This document shows, piece by piece, positions 28,201-36,772 of a stretch of DNA of 64,000 nt. The first letter of the stretch is position 1; the number at the start of each line of letters is the position of its first letter. A program made the translations under genes and the position numbers. The notes beneath the pieces are model-generated. The model did no database searches and was not told where the DNA came from. It was given only the letters and a program-made list of their open reading frames with translations. The DNA lies in assembly GCF_005280585.1 (NCBI RefSeq), contig NZ_SZVO01000014.1, positions 142,718 through 206,717 on the forward strand, in the 5' to 3' direction. The stretch comes from Dyadobacter frigoris. GTDB lineage: Bacteria; Bacteroidota; Bacteroidia; Cytophagales; Spirosomataceae.

Positions 28201-28420
28201 CATTGGTAACCGTACGATCGGTGCTTCGGCAATGGGTGGTATGTTATTCGGAACGATTTTCGGGGTAATCATCATTCCTGGATTGTACTTTATATTTGGC
28301 ACTTTGGCCGACGGTAGAAAAATGATCAAAGATGAAGAGGACGGCTCGTTGTCTGAGCAATTTGTTCACGCAATCGACGCTTTTCCCCAAACTAATGAAC
28401 CTCATAGCGATGCACAATAA
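25214..28420 (+). CDS. RND multidrug efflux pump, HAE1 (AcrB-like) family
   Basis: 1068-aa inner-membrane proton antiporter. It starts MFNQFIRRPVFAIVISIMIV and has the family length and 12-helix pattern. The proton-relay aspartates are in VLAIGIVVDDAIVVVEAVHA (adjacent DD). Other HAE1 motifs seen are PVQPSMLMYV and GLLGKNAVLIVEFA near the C-terminal half. It forms the trimeric pump of the operon. The likely substrates are hydrophobic toxicants, but specificity is not visible. Its 3' end overlaps the start of the channel gene. Confidence 0.96.
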   Translation: MFNQFIRRPVFAIVISIMIVFIGILAIEKLPISQFPDIAPTTVNIFIAYPGASADVLVKSTLITLEQAINGVQDMRYIATDATSAGEATLRIIFEPGTDPNVAVIRVKTRVDQVMPLLPELVQREGVIISPVQPSMLMYVNLYSKEKSIDEKFLFNYATVKMIPEIQRTKGIARAQILGSRRYAMRLWLNPARMRAYNISTEEVMKAVGEQSIVGRPGRIGQSSGIAAQSLEYVLTYKGRYDKPEEYEGIIIRANSKGESIHLRDIAKVELGSEFFDIYSNLDGHPSAAIVLRQNYGSNASDVIEEVKKKLEVMKESFPPGVDYKISYDVSKFLDASIEQVIDTLRDAFILVALVVFIFLGDWRSTLIPILAVPVSLIGAFFVIQAFGLSINLITLFALVLAIGIVVDDAIVVVEAVHAKFEEEPGITPYNAVKKVLSEISGAIIAITAVMVSVFLPISFMSGPVGTFYRQFSITMASSIVISALIALTLTPVLCAILLQNHHGHERKKNILTKVLDSFNRVFDKLTGRYVALLKMIVSRRVVTWGVLLIFCAGIVYVNKVLPAGFIPNEDQSTIYAIIQTPPGSTLEKTNEVSRRLQKICEEVGGIESVSSLAGYEIMTEGRGSNAGTCLINLKSWHDRDKNVKEIMEELETKTRGLGAVVEFFEPPAIPGFGTSGGFSMRLLDKTTDTDYREFDVINKKFMGDLAKRPELTGLFTFFAANYPQYELQIDNQLAMQKGVSIGKAMDNLNIMIGSTYEQGFTRFNQFFKVYVQSDPSFRRLPSDLLKLFVKNDTGEMVPYSSFMTLKKGQGPNEITRFNLYNSAAIQGLPAKGYTTADAIQAIREVAAKTLPKGYDIAFEGLSYDESIRGNESLVVFMIVLAFVYFVLAAQYESFIIPFAVVLSLPVGVFGSFLLLKMMGLENNIYAQIGLIMLVGLLGKNAVLIVEFAVQKRHQGDTILNAAIEGAKVRFRPILMTSFAFVAGLIPLISATGAGAIGNRTIGASAMGGMLFGTIFGVIIIPGLYFIFGTLADGRKMIKDEEDGSLSEQFVHAIDAFPQTNEPHSDAQ

Positions 28421-29843
28421 AAGAATAGTAAGTTGGGTTGGGATAGCACTTATGTCCCTCGCCTACACCGGTTGTAAGGTGCCGACTTTGGTAACGAAAA
28501 CTGAAAATAAAGGAGTACCTGTGAGCTATACCGGCTCACAGGATTCAACGAACGCTGGAAAGCTTTCCTGGAAGACCTATTTTACGGATAGCTCGCTGAC
28601 AGCCCTGATTGATCTGGGGTTACAGAACAATCAGGAGTTGAATATTACGATGCAGGAGATCCAGATTGCCAATAACGAGATCATGGCAAGAAAAGGGGAG
28701 TATATGCCATTCGTGAATCTTGGCGGCGCAGCTGGTGTGGAAAAAGCATCCAGGTATACGCTTCCTGGTGCAACGGAGGAAATTACGGAAATAAAACCGG
28801 GCAAGAAAACTCCGGATCCTTTGTCCAATTTCGGTTTCGGTGCAACTGCTACCTGGGAAATAGATATCTGGCATAAATTACGCAATGCAAAGAAGGCTGC
28901 CGTTTCAAGGTATCTGTCTTCTGTGGAAGGTAAAAATTTCATGATGACGAATCTGGTATCAGAAATAGCAAGTAATTATTACGAATTACTGGCCCTTGAT
29001 GCTCAGCTGGACATTTTGCAAAGAAATATTGAAATTCAGAGCAATGCGTTGAGAATCGTAAGAATGGAAAAAGAAGCGACACGGGTTACTGAACTGGCTG
29101 TGCGCCGGTTTCAGGCACAGGTGCTTAATACCCAAAATCTGCAATATGATATCAAACAAAAGATTGTAGAAGCTGAGAACCGGATCAACTTCCTTGTAGG
29201 CCGGTACCCGCAGCCTGTTAACAGAAGTCATCAGAATTTCGAAACGCTGATGCCCACGATCATTCAGGCAGGTATTCCAACACAGTTATTGGAAAACCGT
29301 CCGGATGTAAAACAAGCTGAGAATGATCTTGCGGCTGCAAAACTTGATGTTCAGGTTGCAAAAGCGAATTTTTATCCTCGCCTGGGTCTTTCGGCGGTGC
29401 TTGGTTTACAGTCATTCAATCCACTTTATCTGGCAAAAATGCCTAAGTCGATCATTACTTCTTTGGCAGCCGATATGGCAGGTCCTTTAATTAATAAGAA
29501 TTTGATTAAGGCGACTTATTACAGTGCTAATTCCAAGCAAATACAAGCCGTTTACAATTACGAACGTACAGTTTTGAATGCTTACATTGAAGTTGCCAAT
29601 CAGATTTCGAGAATCGGTAACCTTGAAAAAAGTTACGACTTGAAAAAGAGCGAAGTGGAAGCACTTACAGAGTCAATCAATATTTCAAATCGTCTTTTTG
29701 CCTCGGCAAGAGCGGATTATATGGAAGTACTTTTGACACAACGTGACGCGCTGGAATCCAGATTCGATCTTGTTGAAACAAAAATGAACCAGATGAATGC
29801 CACGGTAAGTATCTACCGCGCGTTGGGAGGTGGATGGAGGTAA
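28410..29843 (+). CDS. Outer-membrane efflux channel lipoprotein (TolC/NodT family)
   Basis: About 477 aa from the ATG at 28410, which overlaps the pump stop by 11 bases. I chose it because it gives a clean lipoprotein signal (MHNKRIVSWVGIALMSLAYTGC split: lipobox AYTGC, C22); ATGs at 28395 and further upstream are in frame. Two repeated coiled-coil OEP halves follow (WEIDIWHKLRNAKKAA; ENRPDVKQAENDLAAAKLDV). It completes the tripartite RND system. A strong terminator follows. Confidence 0.94.
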   Translation: MHNKRIVSWVGIALMSLAYTGCKVPTLVTKTENKGVPVSYTGSQDSTNAGKLSWKTYFTDSSLTALIDLGLQNNQELNITMQEIQIANNEIMARKGEYMPFVNLGGAAGVEKASRYTLPGATEEITEIKPGKKTPDPLSNFGFGATATWEIDIWHKLRNAKKAAVSRYLSSVEGKNFMMTNLVSEIASNYYELLALDAQLDILQRNIEIQSNALRIVRMEKEATRVTELAVRRFQAQVLNTQNLQYDIKQKIVEAENRINFLVGRYPQPVNRSHQNFETLMPTIIQAGIPTQLLENRPDVKQAENDLAAAKLDVQVAKANFYPRLGLSAVLGLQSFNPLYLAKMPKSIITSLAADMAGPLINKNLIKATYYSANSKQIQAVYNYERTVLNAYIEVANQISRIGNLEKSYDLKKSEVEALTESINISNRLFASARADYMEVLLTQRDALESRFDLVETKMNQMNATVSIYRALGGGWR

Positions 29844-29889
29844 TAAAATGCTAAAAGTTATTTAGCAGATTTATTTCCAAGATAGTATT

Positions 29890-29944
29890 AAAAAAGAAAT
29901 GGTTGCAAGTGCTTGGTTAGAGCACTTGCAACCATTTCTTTTTT
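29890..29944 (+). terminator. Terminator of the RND operon
   Basis: A 24-bp inverted repeat, arms starting AAAAAAGAAATGGTTGCAAG and AGCACTTGCAACC, with a 7-base loop and a T6 tail. One of the strongest hairpins in the window. Confidence 0.9.
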
Positions 29945-30019
29945 CAACCAATAATCACACTTGACAAAACCTGACCACGCCCTGACAATAAATGACAATT
30001 CCTGACCACACTTTGACAG

Positions 30020-30256
30020 CTACTTAACCTTCTCCAACTCCCACTTCCACATCACTTTCAACATATTCCAATATATTCCCGGGCGGCAGTGCAGGACTTT
30101 ACAAATAGCATCCAGCGTAGTAAACCGAATCGCTTTTGCCTTACCCGTTTTAAGTACAGAAAGATTTGCAAGCGTTAATCCAACTTTCTCGGAAAGCTCA
30201 TTTAATGACATTTTTCGCTTGGCCATCATTACATCCGGATTTACGATAATAGGCAT
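30020..30256 (-). pseudogene. XRE-family regulator with a C-terminal frameshift
   Basis: 78-aa Cro/C1-type HTH protein (AKRKMSLNELSEKVGLTLAN; LKTGKAKAIRFTTLDAICKV), of the YozG-like type that pairs with DUF2975 membrane proteins. The family ends ...CxPGDILEYV. Here the frame reads CRPGIYWNMLKVMWKWELEKVK, but the +1 frame reads NILEYVESDVEVGVGEG before a stop. A single missing base in the CCCGGGAATATATT stretch (about 30075-30085) explains this. The HTH core is intact, so DNA binding may survive. A sequencing or assembly error must be excluded. Confidence 0.75.
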
Positions 30257-30259
30257 AAC

Positions 30260-30448
30260 TTATACGGTCAGGTCATTTTCTGATTGAATTTCTACGCCAC
30301 GTTTAAAAACCCGAGAAATAATAAATACGAGTCCCGCCATAAAAATGAACTCCTCCGCTGCCCATGCTTCACTAATAATACCTGTTCTTTTAAACAACCG
30401 GTCGGCGTGTTCGTTGTTTAGTACTGCAACGATCCAGGTTCCCGACAA
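30260..30448 (-). pseudogene. 5'-truncated DUF2975 membrane protein remnant
   Basis: Only the last helix and tail of a DUF2975 protein remain recognisable: EFIFMAGLVFIISRVFKRG, then VEIQSENDLTV, the family's conserved C-terminal hallmark. Intact members are about 150-200 aa with four helices. The frame stays open back to a stop near 30555 but has no ATG and no N-terminal helices, and it runs into the divergent secreted-protein gene. It lies 3 bases upstream of the frameshifted XRE gene, so both halves of this two-gene module are damaged. Confidence 0.65.
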
Positions 30449-30538
30449 AATGTAGCTGAGATTATTGATATCCGTAATGCTGTTTACTATATTAATGAGA
30501 TTTTTGGAACCGCTAAGAACAATAACTTCTTCAAAACG

Positions 30539-31081
30539 ATGATTAGCTTACTTCATATTCATAGATTTATATTAGCCTTATGGCTACTTTTGTTGTCTTA
30601 TCCCTTGATGTCGCAGTCATGGAAACCAGATTTTAAGATCAGTATTAATTATCGCACCAACGCCATTTTCAAAGGTTCTGATTTAAATCAATTTCTGGAA
30701 TTTAATGTTCCTAACTCCGCTGGCTTTTGTAGTTCAGGAATGATCATATTTTATTTTCGGGTAAATTACCTGGGTGTTGTAGACAGTTTATACCATGAAG
30801 GAGATCCGGATATGAAAGCAGCAGGCATCATCAATCAGAATATTCTAAATACAAATGGAAACTGGATTTTGCCCAAAATAACAAGTACGACGAATAAATG
30901 TTGGTTTATATTTCCATATTTTATTTTGGGAGGATTAAATAATTGCAGTGATCAGGATAAAAAGAAACATGAACAGTTATTAATATTGAGAAATCTCCTG
31001 TCAGCGTTTAAATTTAGAGCAGATGAAAAAGGTAGATATCTTTTAGCGCCTAATCCGATACAAAGCTATAGCATAAAGTAG
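30539..31081 (+). CDS. Secreted protein of unknown function
   Basis: 180 aa with a signal peptide (HRFILALWLLLLSYPLMSQS). The mature part (KPDFKISINYRTNAIFKG ... GFCSSGMIIFYFRVNYLGVV) has three cysteines and a beta-rich character and may be periplasmic or outer-membrane-attached. No family recognised. Its start overlaps the residual open frame of the DUF2975 remnant on the other strand. Confidence 0.65.
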   Translation: MISLLHIHRFILALWLLLLSYPLMSQSWKPDFKISINYRTNAIFKGSDLNQFLEFNVPNSAGFCSSGMIIFYFRVNYLGVVDSLYHEGDPDMKAAGIINQNILNTNGNWILPKITSTTNKCWFIFPYFILGGLNNCSDQDKKKHEQLLILRNLLSAFKFRADEKGRYLLAPNPIQSYSIK

Positions 31082-31188
31082 CTAATTGATAAATTGTTTT
31101 AAACCAAGATCAGTGATTAGAAATCTGTTCTGGTATAATTCTATTCCTTCAATAAATTAATCTTGTATCAAAACGACAAATTTAATTA

Positions 31189-32079
31189 ATGCAAATTTCT
31201 AACTATCCTCAGCAGGTACCGGTTTATTCTTTGGAGCCAGACGATGTAATTGCTAATAAACATTTTAGAGTGTATAATTATGAAGGTAGTTTGCCAAACC
31301 ATTCTGATCTTCTCATACCGCACCGAAAGGATCATTACCTTTTTGTATTTATCAGGCGGGCTGGTAGTCGGCAATGGATTGACATGACTCCCTACAAACT
31401 TCTGGACAACACTATTTACTTCACCGGTCCGGATCAAATTATTGTAAAAGAAGAATTTATACAGTTATGGAGTACCGGTATTGCTTTTACGAGGGAGTTT
31501 TTGTCATTTCAGGAAAACGCTTCACTAAGCAACCTTCCGCTCATTCAAAATCCTCAAAATGGTCATCAATTGCTGCTTACACTGGCAGATGTTAATTTCG
31601 TTGAAGATATGCTGGCCAAGATTAATCTGGAATATCGAAGTCCGGGTGAATGGCAGCAACGCATGTTGACCGCTTACCTGACCGTGTTGCTTACGTATTT
31701 GAGCCGCCTGTATACGGCGCAGTTCAAAGATAATATTTCTTCAGTCGACAAGCTGTTATTAAAGAACTTTCAGGAAAAAATCAACGTGTGTTTTCGCGAA
31801 TTACGTGAAGTGGGAGATTATGCTTCTTTGCTGAATATTTCTGCCGGGCATTTAAGCGAAGTGGTGAAAAACCAGAGCGGTAAGCCGGCCATTAAACATA
31901 TACATGAGCGGCTGATACTGGAAGCCAGGCGCTTGCTGTTTCACACCAATGATTCTTTAAAAGAAATTGCTTTTGACCTCGGTTTTTCAGATGCCTCATA
32001 TTTCAATCGTTTCTTTAAGCGTGAAGCCGGTGTAACACCAGCCGGGTACCGGTCAAACATCCGTAAAATGTACCATTAA
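31189..32079 (+). CDS. AraC-family transcriptional regulator
   Basis: 296 aa: an N-terminal cupin-type sensor without clear ligand residues (about 25-110), and a C-terminal AraC HTH (YASLLNISAGHLSEVVKN; LKEIAFDLGFSDASYFNRFF). It lies 73 bases upstream of an SDR gene on the same strand, which it probably controls. Confidence 0.93.
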   Translation: MQISNYPQQVPVYSLEPDDVIANKHFRVYNYEGSLPNHSDLLIPHRKDHYLFVFIRRAGSRQWIDMTPYKLLDNTIYFTGPDQIIVKEEFIQLWSTGIAFTREFLSFQENASLSNLPLIQNPQNGHQLLLTLADVNFVEDMLAKINLEYRSPGEWQQRMLTAYLTVLLTYLSRLYTAQFKDNISSVDKLLLKNFQEKINVCFRELREVGDYASLLNISAGHLSEVVKNQSGKPAIKHIHERLILEARRLLFHTNDSLKEIAFDLGFSDASYFNRFFKREAGVTPAGYRSNIRKMYH

Positions 32080-32152
32080 TACTGAGGGATGTGTTACAGC
32101 CGATGAATTTGGGGGATGTAGATTTGTACTGTTAATAATTATACAATTTAAT

Positions 32153-32890
32153 ATGAAAACAGTACTGATAACAGGAGCAAACAAAAGCATTGGTTTTGAA
32201 ACAGCCAGGCAATTATTACAGCAAGGTTATTTTGTATACCTGGGCTGCCGGGATATAAAAAAAGGTCAGGAGGCGGTTGACCAGCTTCATTCAGAAGGCT
32301 TAAACCAGGTAGAGCCCATAGAGATTGACGTTGATGACTTTGAATCAATAAAAGCCGCCCGGGAAGTGCTTGGCCAAAAAACCAAAGTGCTGGATGTGTT
32401 AATTAATAACGCGGGTATTTCCGGAAATATGCCGCAGGCGCCACTCGAAACAGATATCAGCGTATTTAAGCAGGTTTTTGAGACCAATTTTTTTGGCGTA
32501 ATTGAAGTGACACAGGCGTTTATTGACCTTTTGAAGAAATCGCCGGAACCAAGGATTGTTAACGTGACCTCGGGCCTGGGTTCACTCACCCTTCATAACG
32601 ATCCGGCATGGAAACATTATCAGGTGAAACCAACTTCGTATGTTGCGTCCAAAGCGGCACTCAATGCTTATACCATTGTGCTTGCTTATGATTTACGGGA
32701 TACTGCATTTAAGATAAATGCAGTTGATCCTGGCTATACGGCCACAGATTTTAATAATCACTCAGGGCCTGGAACTGTCCCGGATGCCGCTGCCAGGGTT
32801 GTAAAAGCAGCTATTTTAGGTGCGGACGGTCCGACCGGGCAATTTTTCAGTGATGATAATGTACCGGAAACAGGGATTAGTCCATGGTAA
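32153..32890 (+). CDS. Short-chain dehydrogenase/reductase (classical SDR)
   Basis: 245-aa classical SDR. Cofactor motif TGANKSIG (residues 6-13), NNAG (85-88), catalytic Ser in NVTSGLGS, and the YxxxK pair in SYVASKAALNAY. The Arg in GCRDIKKG after beta-2 suggests NADPH preference. It is a typical carbonyl or quinone reductase; substrate unknown. Likely regulated by the adjacent AraC protein. Confidence 0.93.
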   Translation: MKTVLITGANKSIGFETARQLLQQGYFVYLGCRDIKKGQEAVDQLHSEGLNQVEPIEIDVDDFESIKAAREVLGQKTKVLDVLINNAGISGNMPQAPLETDISVFKQVFETNFFGVIEVTQAFIDLLKKSPEPRIVNVTSGLGSLTLHNDPAWKHYQVKPTSYVASKAALNAYTIVLAYDLRDTAFKINAVDPGYTATDFNNHSGPGTVPDAAARVVKAAILGADGPTGQFFSDDNVPETGISPW

Positions 32891-32980
32891 CAATAAGATA
32901 GCAACCTACCAGAGAGCTATTTTTTTTGTATTTTAATAATTTTATTTAGAAACAATTGGTAAATTTCTCTTCATTGCAGG

Positions 32981-33015
32981 TAAAATACCGGAGATATTAT
33001 TTCTCCGGTATTTTA
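32981..33015. terminator. Bidirectional terminator
   Basis: Perfect inverted repeat TAAAATACCGGAGA / TCTCCGGTATTTTA with a 7-base loop between convergent genes. Confidence 0.85.
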
Positions 33016-33025
33016 TTTCTCAATT

Positions 33026-33754
33026 TTATAAAGACAATGTCAAACCCAGTGTGGTTTGGATTAAAGATATGGGTTGTTTTGTGACCAGCCTTCCTGCATT
33101 AATGTTTCGGTTTTCATTGGTAATCTTTATTCCATCTGAATTTATATAATTGCCGCGTAAAACCACACCAAGCTTTTTGCTGATATAATATCTCAAACCA
33201 AGCCCCGCTCCATAAGCAAATGAGGCTGACTTTGAACTGCGCTGATAAAAAGTATGGGTAGGATCATCTTCCAGATCAACTCTGGTTTCAGGCGTTGAAA
33301 GACTTTTGATAACTCCGGCCATGGCCCGCACATCCAGGATCACTTTGTTAAAAACAAAAGAATACTGTGGCCCGGCCAGGGCGTTCAAACTGTTATACCG
33401 CTTATTGGCTGTAACAGTGGAATTATCGACTGCGAAACCGTCGGTATAACCCGCAGCAAGATTTTCTACATCCTTTTTACTCAAACCACCCTGATCCTGG
33501 AAGGTTAAATTACCTGCAATTGCCAGATTTTTATAAAAATAATAAGCACCATCCACGCCCATGGTAATGCCGTTTTTGGCATAACCGGCCTTATTGTTTT
33601 CGTGGTAAATTGGTCCGTAATCAGACTTGGCAAAATTACCGGTTGGGGTGGAGAGCCCGGCTGAAATGCCTATGTAACTTTTCAGCTGTGCCTGAGCGTT
33701 ATCAGCAATCAGGTTGCTGATAAGAATAGTCAGCAGCGTTAATAATTTTCTCAT
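33026..33754 (-). CDS. Outer-membrane beta-barrel (porin-like) protein
   Basis: 242 aa with a signal peptide (LLTLLTILISNLIADNAQAQ) and an eight-strand OmpA/Opa-type barrel pattern: SYIGISAGLSTPTGNF, MGVDGAYYFYKNLAIAGNL, AYGAGLGLRYYISKKLGVVL. It ends TTLGLTLSL. It is the third gene of a minus-strand operon with a lipoprotein and a TonB receptor. Role unknown; possibly surface accessory to the uptake system. Confidence 0.85.
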   Translation of the reverse strand: MRKLLTLLTILISNLIADNAQAQLKSYIGISAGLSTPTGNFAKSDYGPIYHENNKAGYAKNGITMGVDGAYYFYKNLAIAGNLTFQDQGGLSKKDVENLAAGYTDGFAVDNSTVTANKRYNSLNALAGPQYSFVFNKVILDVRAMAGVIKSLSTPETRVDLEDDPTHTFYQRSSKSASFAYGAGLGLRYYISKKLGVVLRGNYINSDGIKITNENRNINAGRLVTKQPISLIQTTLGLTLSL

Positions 33755-33779
33755 CTTGTTAAGGTTTAAATATGCCGGA

Positions 33780-34418
33780 TTACTTAATGATCACTTTATA
33801 ACTCACATCCAGATCAGTTGACCCTGGTGCGTAAGTGCCGTTTTTTGCATTTGGTTGATGACGTAAAACAACTTCCAGATTTCCTGAACTTGCTTCCCCG
33901 GTAGTAAATTTATCAGCAAGTCCAAGCTCATAAGCGGGATTATTGGTGTCATGATCGGTTCTGGCTACACTTAGGTTGAGATATGGGCCTGTGGCGCTGG
34001 TGGCAGTTCCCGGAATATACGGGCTGGTAAGCCCTGTCACCAGGTTTGCCGGCGAAATGGGTGTTGGCTGAAAAAAGAATAAATGATAATTCTGTCTTTC
34101 TTTTATTTCAGCAGACACGTCAAACACCGGGCTCTGCAATTCATCATAAAGCTGAACGGCAACTGCATAAGTTGCATTGGCTTTCAAATTCAGTGGTGTA
34201 GAATCCGAAGAAGTTACATTGCCCTGGCTGTCAAACGTAAACTTGTAGCGGCACGAAGTTGTATCAGCGGCGTCAGCAGTATTGGTTGCTTTTAGTATGA
34301 CCGTCGTTAATGATTCGTTCGCAATGGTTGGGGCAACTGCCTGTTCTTCTTTGGTGCAACCACCCAAAAAAAGCAGGGTTCCCCAAAGGACAAATGTCAG
34401 GTTTTTAAGTTTTAGCAT
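33780..34418 (-). CDS. Lipoprotein encoded next to a TonB receptor
   Basis: 212 aa with a lipobox at C21 (LFLGGC). The body is beta-rich (NATYAVAVQLYDELQSPVFD; EIKERQNYHLFFFQPTPI) with an immunoglobulin-like feel. I do not recognise a named family with confidence. It lies 35 bases after the TonB-receptor gene and 25 bases before the barrel gene, so it is most likely a co-regulated surface component of the same uptake system. Confidence 0.75.
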   Translation of the reverse strand: MLKLKNLTFVLWGTLLFLGGCTKEEQAVAPTIANESLTTVILKATNTADAADTTSCRYKFTFDSQGNVTSSDSTPLNLKANATYAVAVQLYDELQSPVFDVSAEIKERQNYHLFFFQPTPISPANLVTGLTSPYIPGTATSATGPYLNLSVARTDHDTNNPAYELGLADKFTTGEASSGNLEVVLRHQPNAKNGTYAPGSTDLDVSYKVIIK

Positions 34419-34453
34419 GGTGTTTAATTTAATGGGTAAGATGATTTATTGGT

Positions 34454-36772
34454 TTAAATTCGAAAAGGCAGACGCAGTCTGAGTGCGAAATTTCGTCCTG
34501 GCTCATCGGTGAAATACCGGAATCGGTCAAGGTAATCACGGTAGGTTTTATTTGTTAAGTTATTCACTGAAAGGTCTATATCGGCAAAATTGTTTCGAAG
34601 TGAAATCCGGAAGCCTAAATGTGTATTGACCAAATTATAGCCTCCCGGAGCAGGTGCATAGTCCTGACCGGCTGGAACATGAGTCTGTTTGCCGACAAAA
34701 ATATCTTCTGCGCTTATCAGTATATTTTTTAAACCGGCAAAACTGCCGAGATGATAGCTGACACTATTCTGAAACCGGTTTGCCGGTGTGTAAATCAGGT
34801 AATCGTGAATGGTTTTGTTCCATGCATAGATCAGCGAAGTTTTAGAATTGATATCAATTGAGTCAGCAGGTTTGAAGGTGATGCCGAGATCTATTCCTTT
34901 GAAAAATACATTGGCCTGCGTATAGTTGAAGACAAGCGCCTGTCCACGCGGTGTGCGGGTTATCTGGTTGCTGGGATTAGAGAAAATGAAATTGCTGATG
35001 TTGTTGTAATAGCCTTGCAGATCAATTAAAACCCTGGATGTGGCATAGGTAAGGTTTACATTAACATTATTCGCTCGCTCGGTTTTCAGATTGGGATCAC
35101 CTTTTTCAAAGGAAACCAGGCTCTGATGTACGCCGTTAGAATAAAGCTCATTAACCGTAGGTACGCGGAAGGCAGAGCTGAAATTAGCGCCAAGCTTTAG
35201 CTGCGTGGTGAAATTGTATAAAGCACCCAAGGTACTGCTGCTAGCTTGATAATGTGTGGTCGGGGTTTCAATGAGGGCGGTGTTGTCATTCAGCATATAA
35301 GCTCTTAGCCATCGGTAATCATAACGCAGGCCGGCTTCGAGCAGCAAATTTTTGTGACTGTATTTTTCAATGAAGTAAGCGCCGCCGCCGTAATTTCTGA
35401 AATTGGGAATTAGATATTCATATTTCCTTACATTTCCCTGCGTTAATCCGTTCAGCCCAAAAGATCCTGAAAAATCGCCCAATTGTTTGTGGCTGTAATT
35501 AATATCCAGTGTTTGCGATTTAATTTGCAGATAAAGCTCGGGTGTTTGTCTGCCGTTCAAAGGTGTGAAATCGTATTCAGAACGGGTATTGGTCTGATCC
35601 GCATATTGAAGCTGGATTTTGCTTCCATTGTCAAAGTTGTAAAAGCTTTTAAGTTTTAAGGTGTTATGGCTGACGGTCTGATACGGACGATCTATGTGAT
35701 AGGAAAAATAGGAAGGTGTAAGTGGCCGAGGTTCCTGAATACGTTGTTGTAAGTCATTGCCCGATCCAACTTCTGCACCGGTAAATATGCCCAGTTTGGT
35801 GTCGAAAATGCTGTAATAGAGATCCAGCCCATAATTTTTATGGTGATAATTCAAGGCAGCGGAAAAATCCTTTTCTCTTAGCCCTGTATTTTCAAGCAAA
35901 TAATTTGGTGTGCTGGTATTCCCCGCCACCTTATAGGTTCCCTGTAAGCGATAACTTAATCCTTTTAGTTTTTTATCGAAAGCGCCCTGAACCATAGACG
36001 AAAATGCCCCTAGCCGGCTGTTTGTCATACCAATTATATTGACCTCGCCATTCATTCCCGGATTATTGGGCAGCTCTTTTGGTTCTACCAAAATAACCCC
36101 GCCTATGGCATCTGACCCATAGCGTATTCCGGCTGCCCCTTTGATCACTTCCAGTTTATTGGCGATAAACGGATCTATTTCGGGTGCGTGCTCGGAGCCC
36201 CATTGCTGTGCTTCCAGGCGTACGCCATTATTTAAAATCAATATCCTGTTGCTGTACATTCCATGTATAATGGGCTTTGAAATGGATGGGCCGGTTTGAA
36301 ATGTGGTAACTCCTGTGATAGATTTCAATGACTCGCCAAGGCTCAAACCTCGTGTGCGATCCAGGTCAGCGCCTTGTAATATGGTAAGGTTCTGGGTGGC
36401 GATTTCTTTGTGTATTTCCGCATTTCCCCTTATCCTGACTTCCTGCAATTGTTGACTGTTTTGCCTTAACATGAAATTGAGGGTGGTATTGGCTGAGATG
36501 GTAAGCGTAGTATCAACGGAATCATATCCGACAAATTCACACGAGATCTTGATTTTACCCGATTTGACTTCGATTGAAAAACTTCCCCGATTATCGGAAT
36601 TGACGCCTGTTGAAGTGCCCTTGATTAGCAGGGCCGCTCCGGGTAATGCCTCATGGGTATTTGCGTCATAAATTTGACCGCTTAGTGTAAAACTACCCTG
36701 AGCCCTTAGGTCTGGCGCCCATGCGAGAACGCTTAGAAATGTTAACAACAAATTTAATGAGGTCAGACGCAT
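34454..36772 (-). CDS. TonB-dependent receptor, possibly for a metal (ZnuD-like)
   Basis: 772 aa: signal peptide, CarboxypepD_reg-like domain (TLSGQIYDANTHEALPGAAL), plug domain (GESLKSITGVTTFQTGPSIS ... IKGAAGIRYGSDAIGGVILV, split) and a 22-strand barrel with a terminal aromatic segment. The plug contains QQWGSEHAPEIDPF, which resembles the WG-x-DHAP segment of ZnuD-type zinc receptors. It is the first gene of a three-gene operon behind a perfect palindromic operator, consistent with Zur- or Fur-type control. Zinc as ligand is inferred. Confidence 0.93.
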   Translation of the reverse strand: MRLTSLNLLLTFLSVLAWAPDLRAQGSFTLSGQIYDANTHEALPGAALLIKGTSTGVNSDNRGSFSIEVKSGKIKISCEFVGYDSVDTTLTISANTTLNFMLRQNSQQLQEVRIRGNAEIHKEIATQNLTILQGADLDRTRGLSLGESLKSITGVTTFQTGPSISKPIIHGMYSNRILILNNGVRLEAQQWGSEHAPEIDPFIANKLEVIKGAAGIRYGSDAIGGVILVEPKELPNNPGMNGEVNIIGMTNSRLGAFSSMVQGAFDKKLKGLSYRLQGTYKVAGNTSTPNYLLENTGLREKDFSAALNYHHKNYGLDLYYSIFDTKLGIFTGAEVGSGNDLQQRIQEPRPLTPSYFSYHIDRPYQTVSHNTLKLKSFYNFDNGSKIQLQYADQTNTRSEYDFTPLNGRQTPELYLQIKSQTLDINYSHKQLGDFSGSFGLNGLTQGNVRKYEYLIPNFRNYGGGAYFIEKYSHKNLLLEAGLRYDYRWLRAYMLNDNTALIETPTTHYQASSSTLGALYNFTTQLKLGANFSSAFRVPTVNELYSNGVHQSLVSFEKGDPNLKTERANNVNVNLTYATSRVLIDLQGYYNNISNFIFSNPSNQITRTPRGQALVFNYTQANVFFKGIDLGITFKPADSIDINSKTSLIYAWNKTIHDYLIYTPANRFQNSVSYHLGSFAGLKNILISAEDIFVGKQTHVPAGQDYAPAPGGYNLVNTHLGFRISLRNNFADIDLSVNNLTNKTYRDYLDRFRYFTDEPGRNFALRLRLPFRI

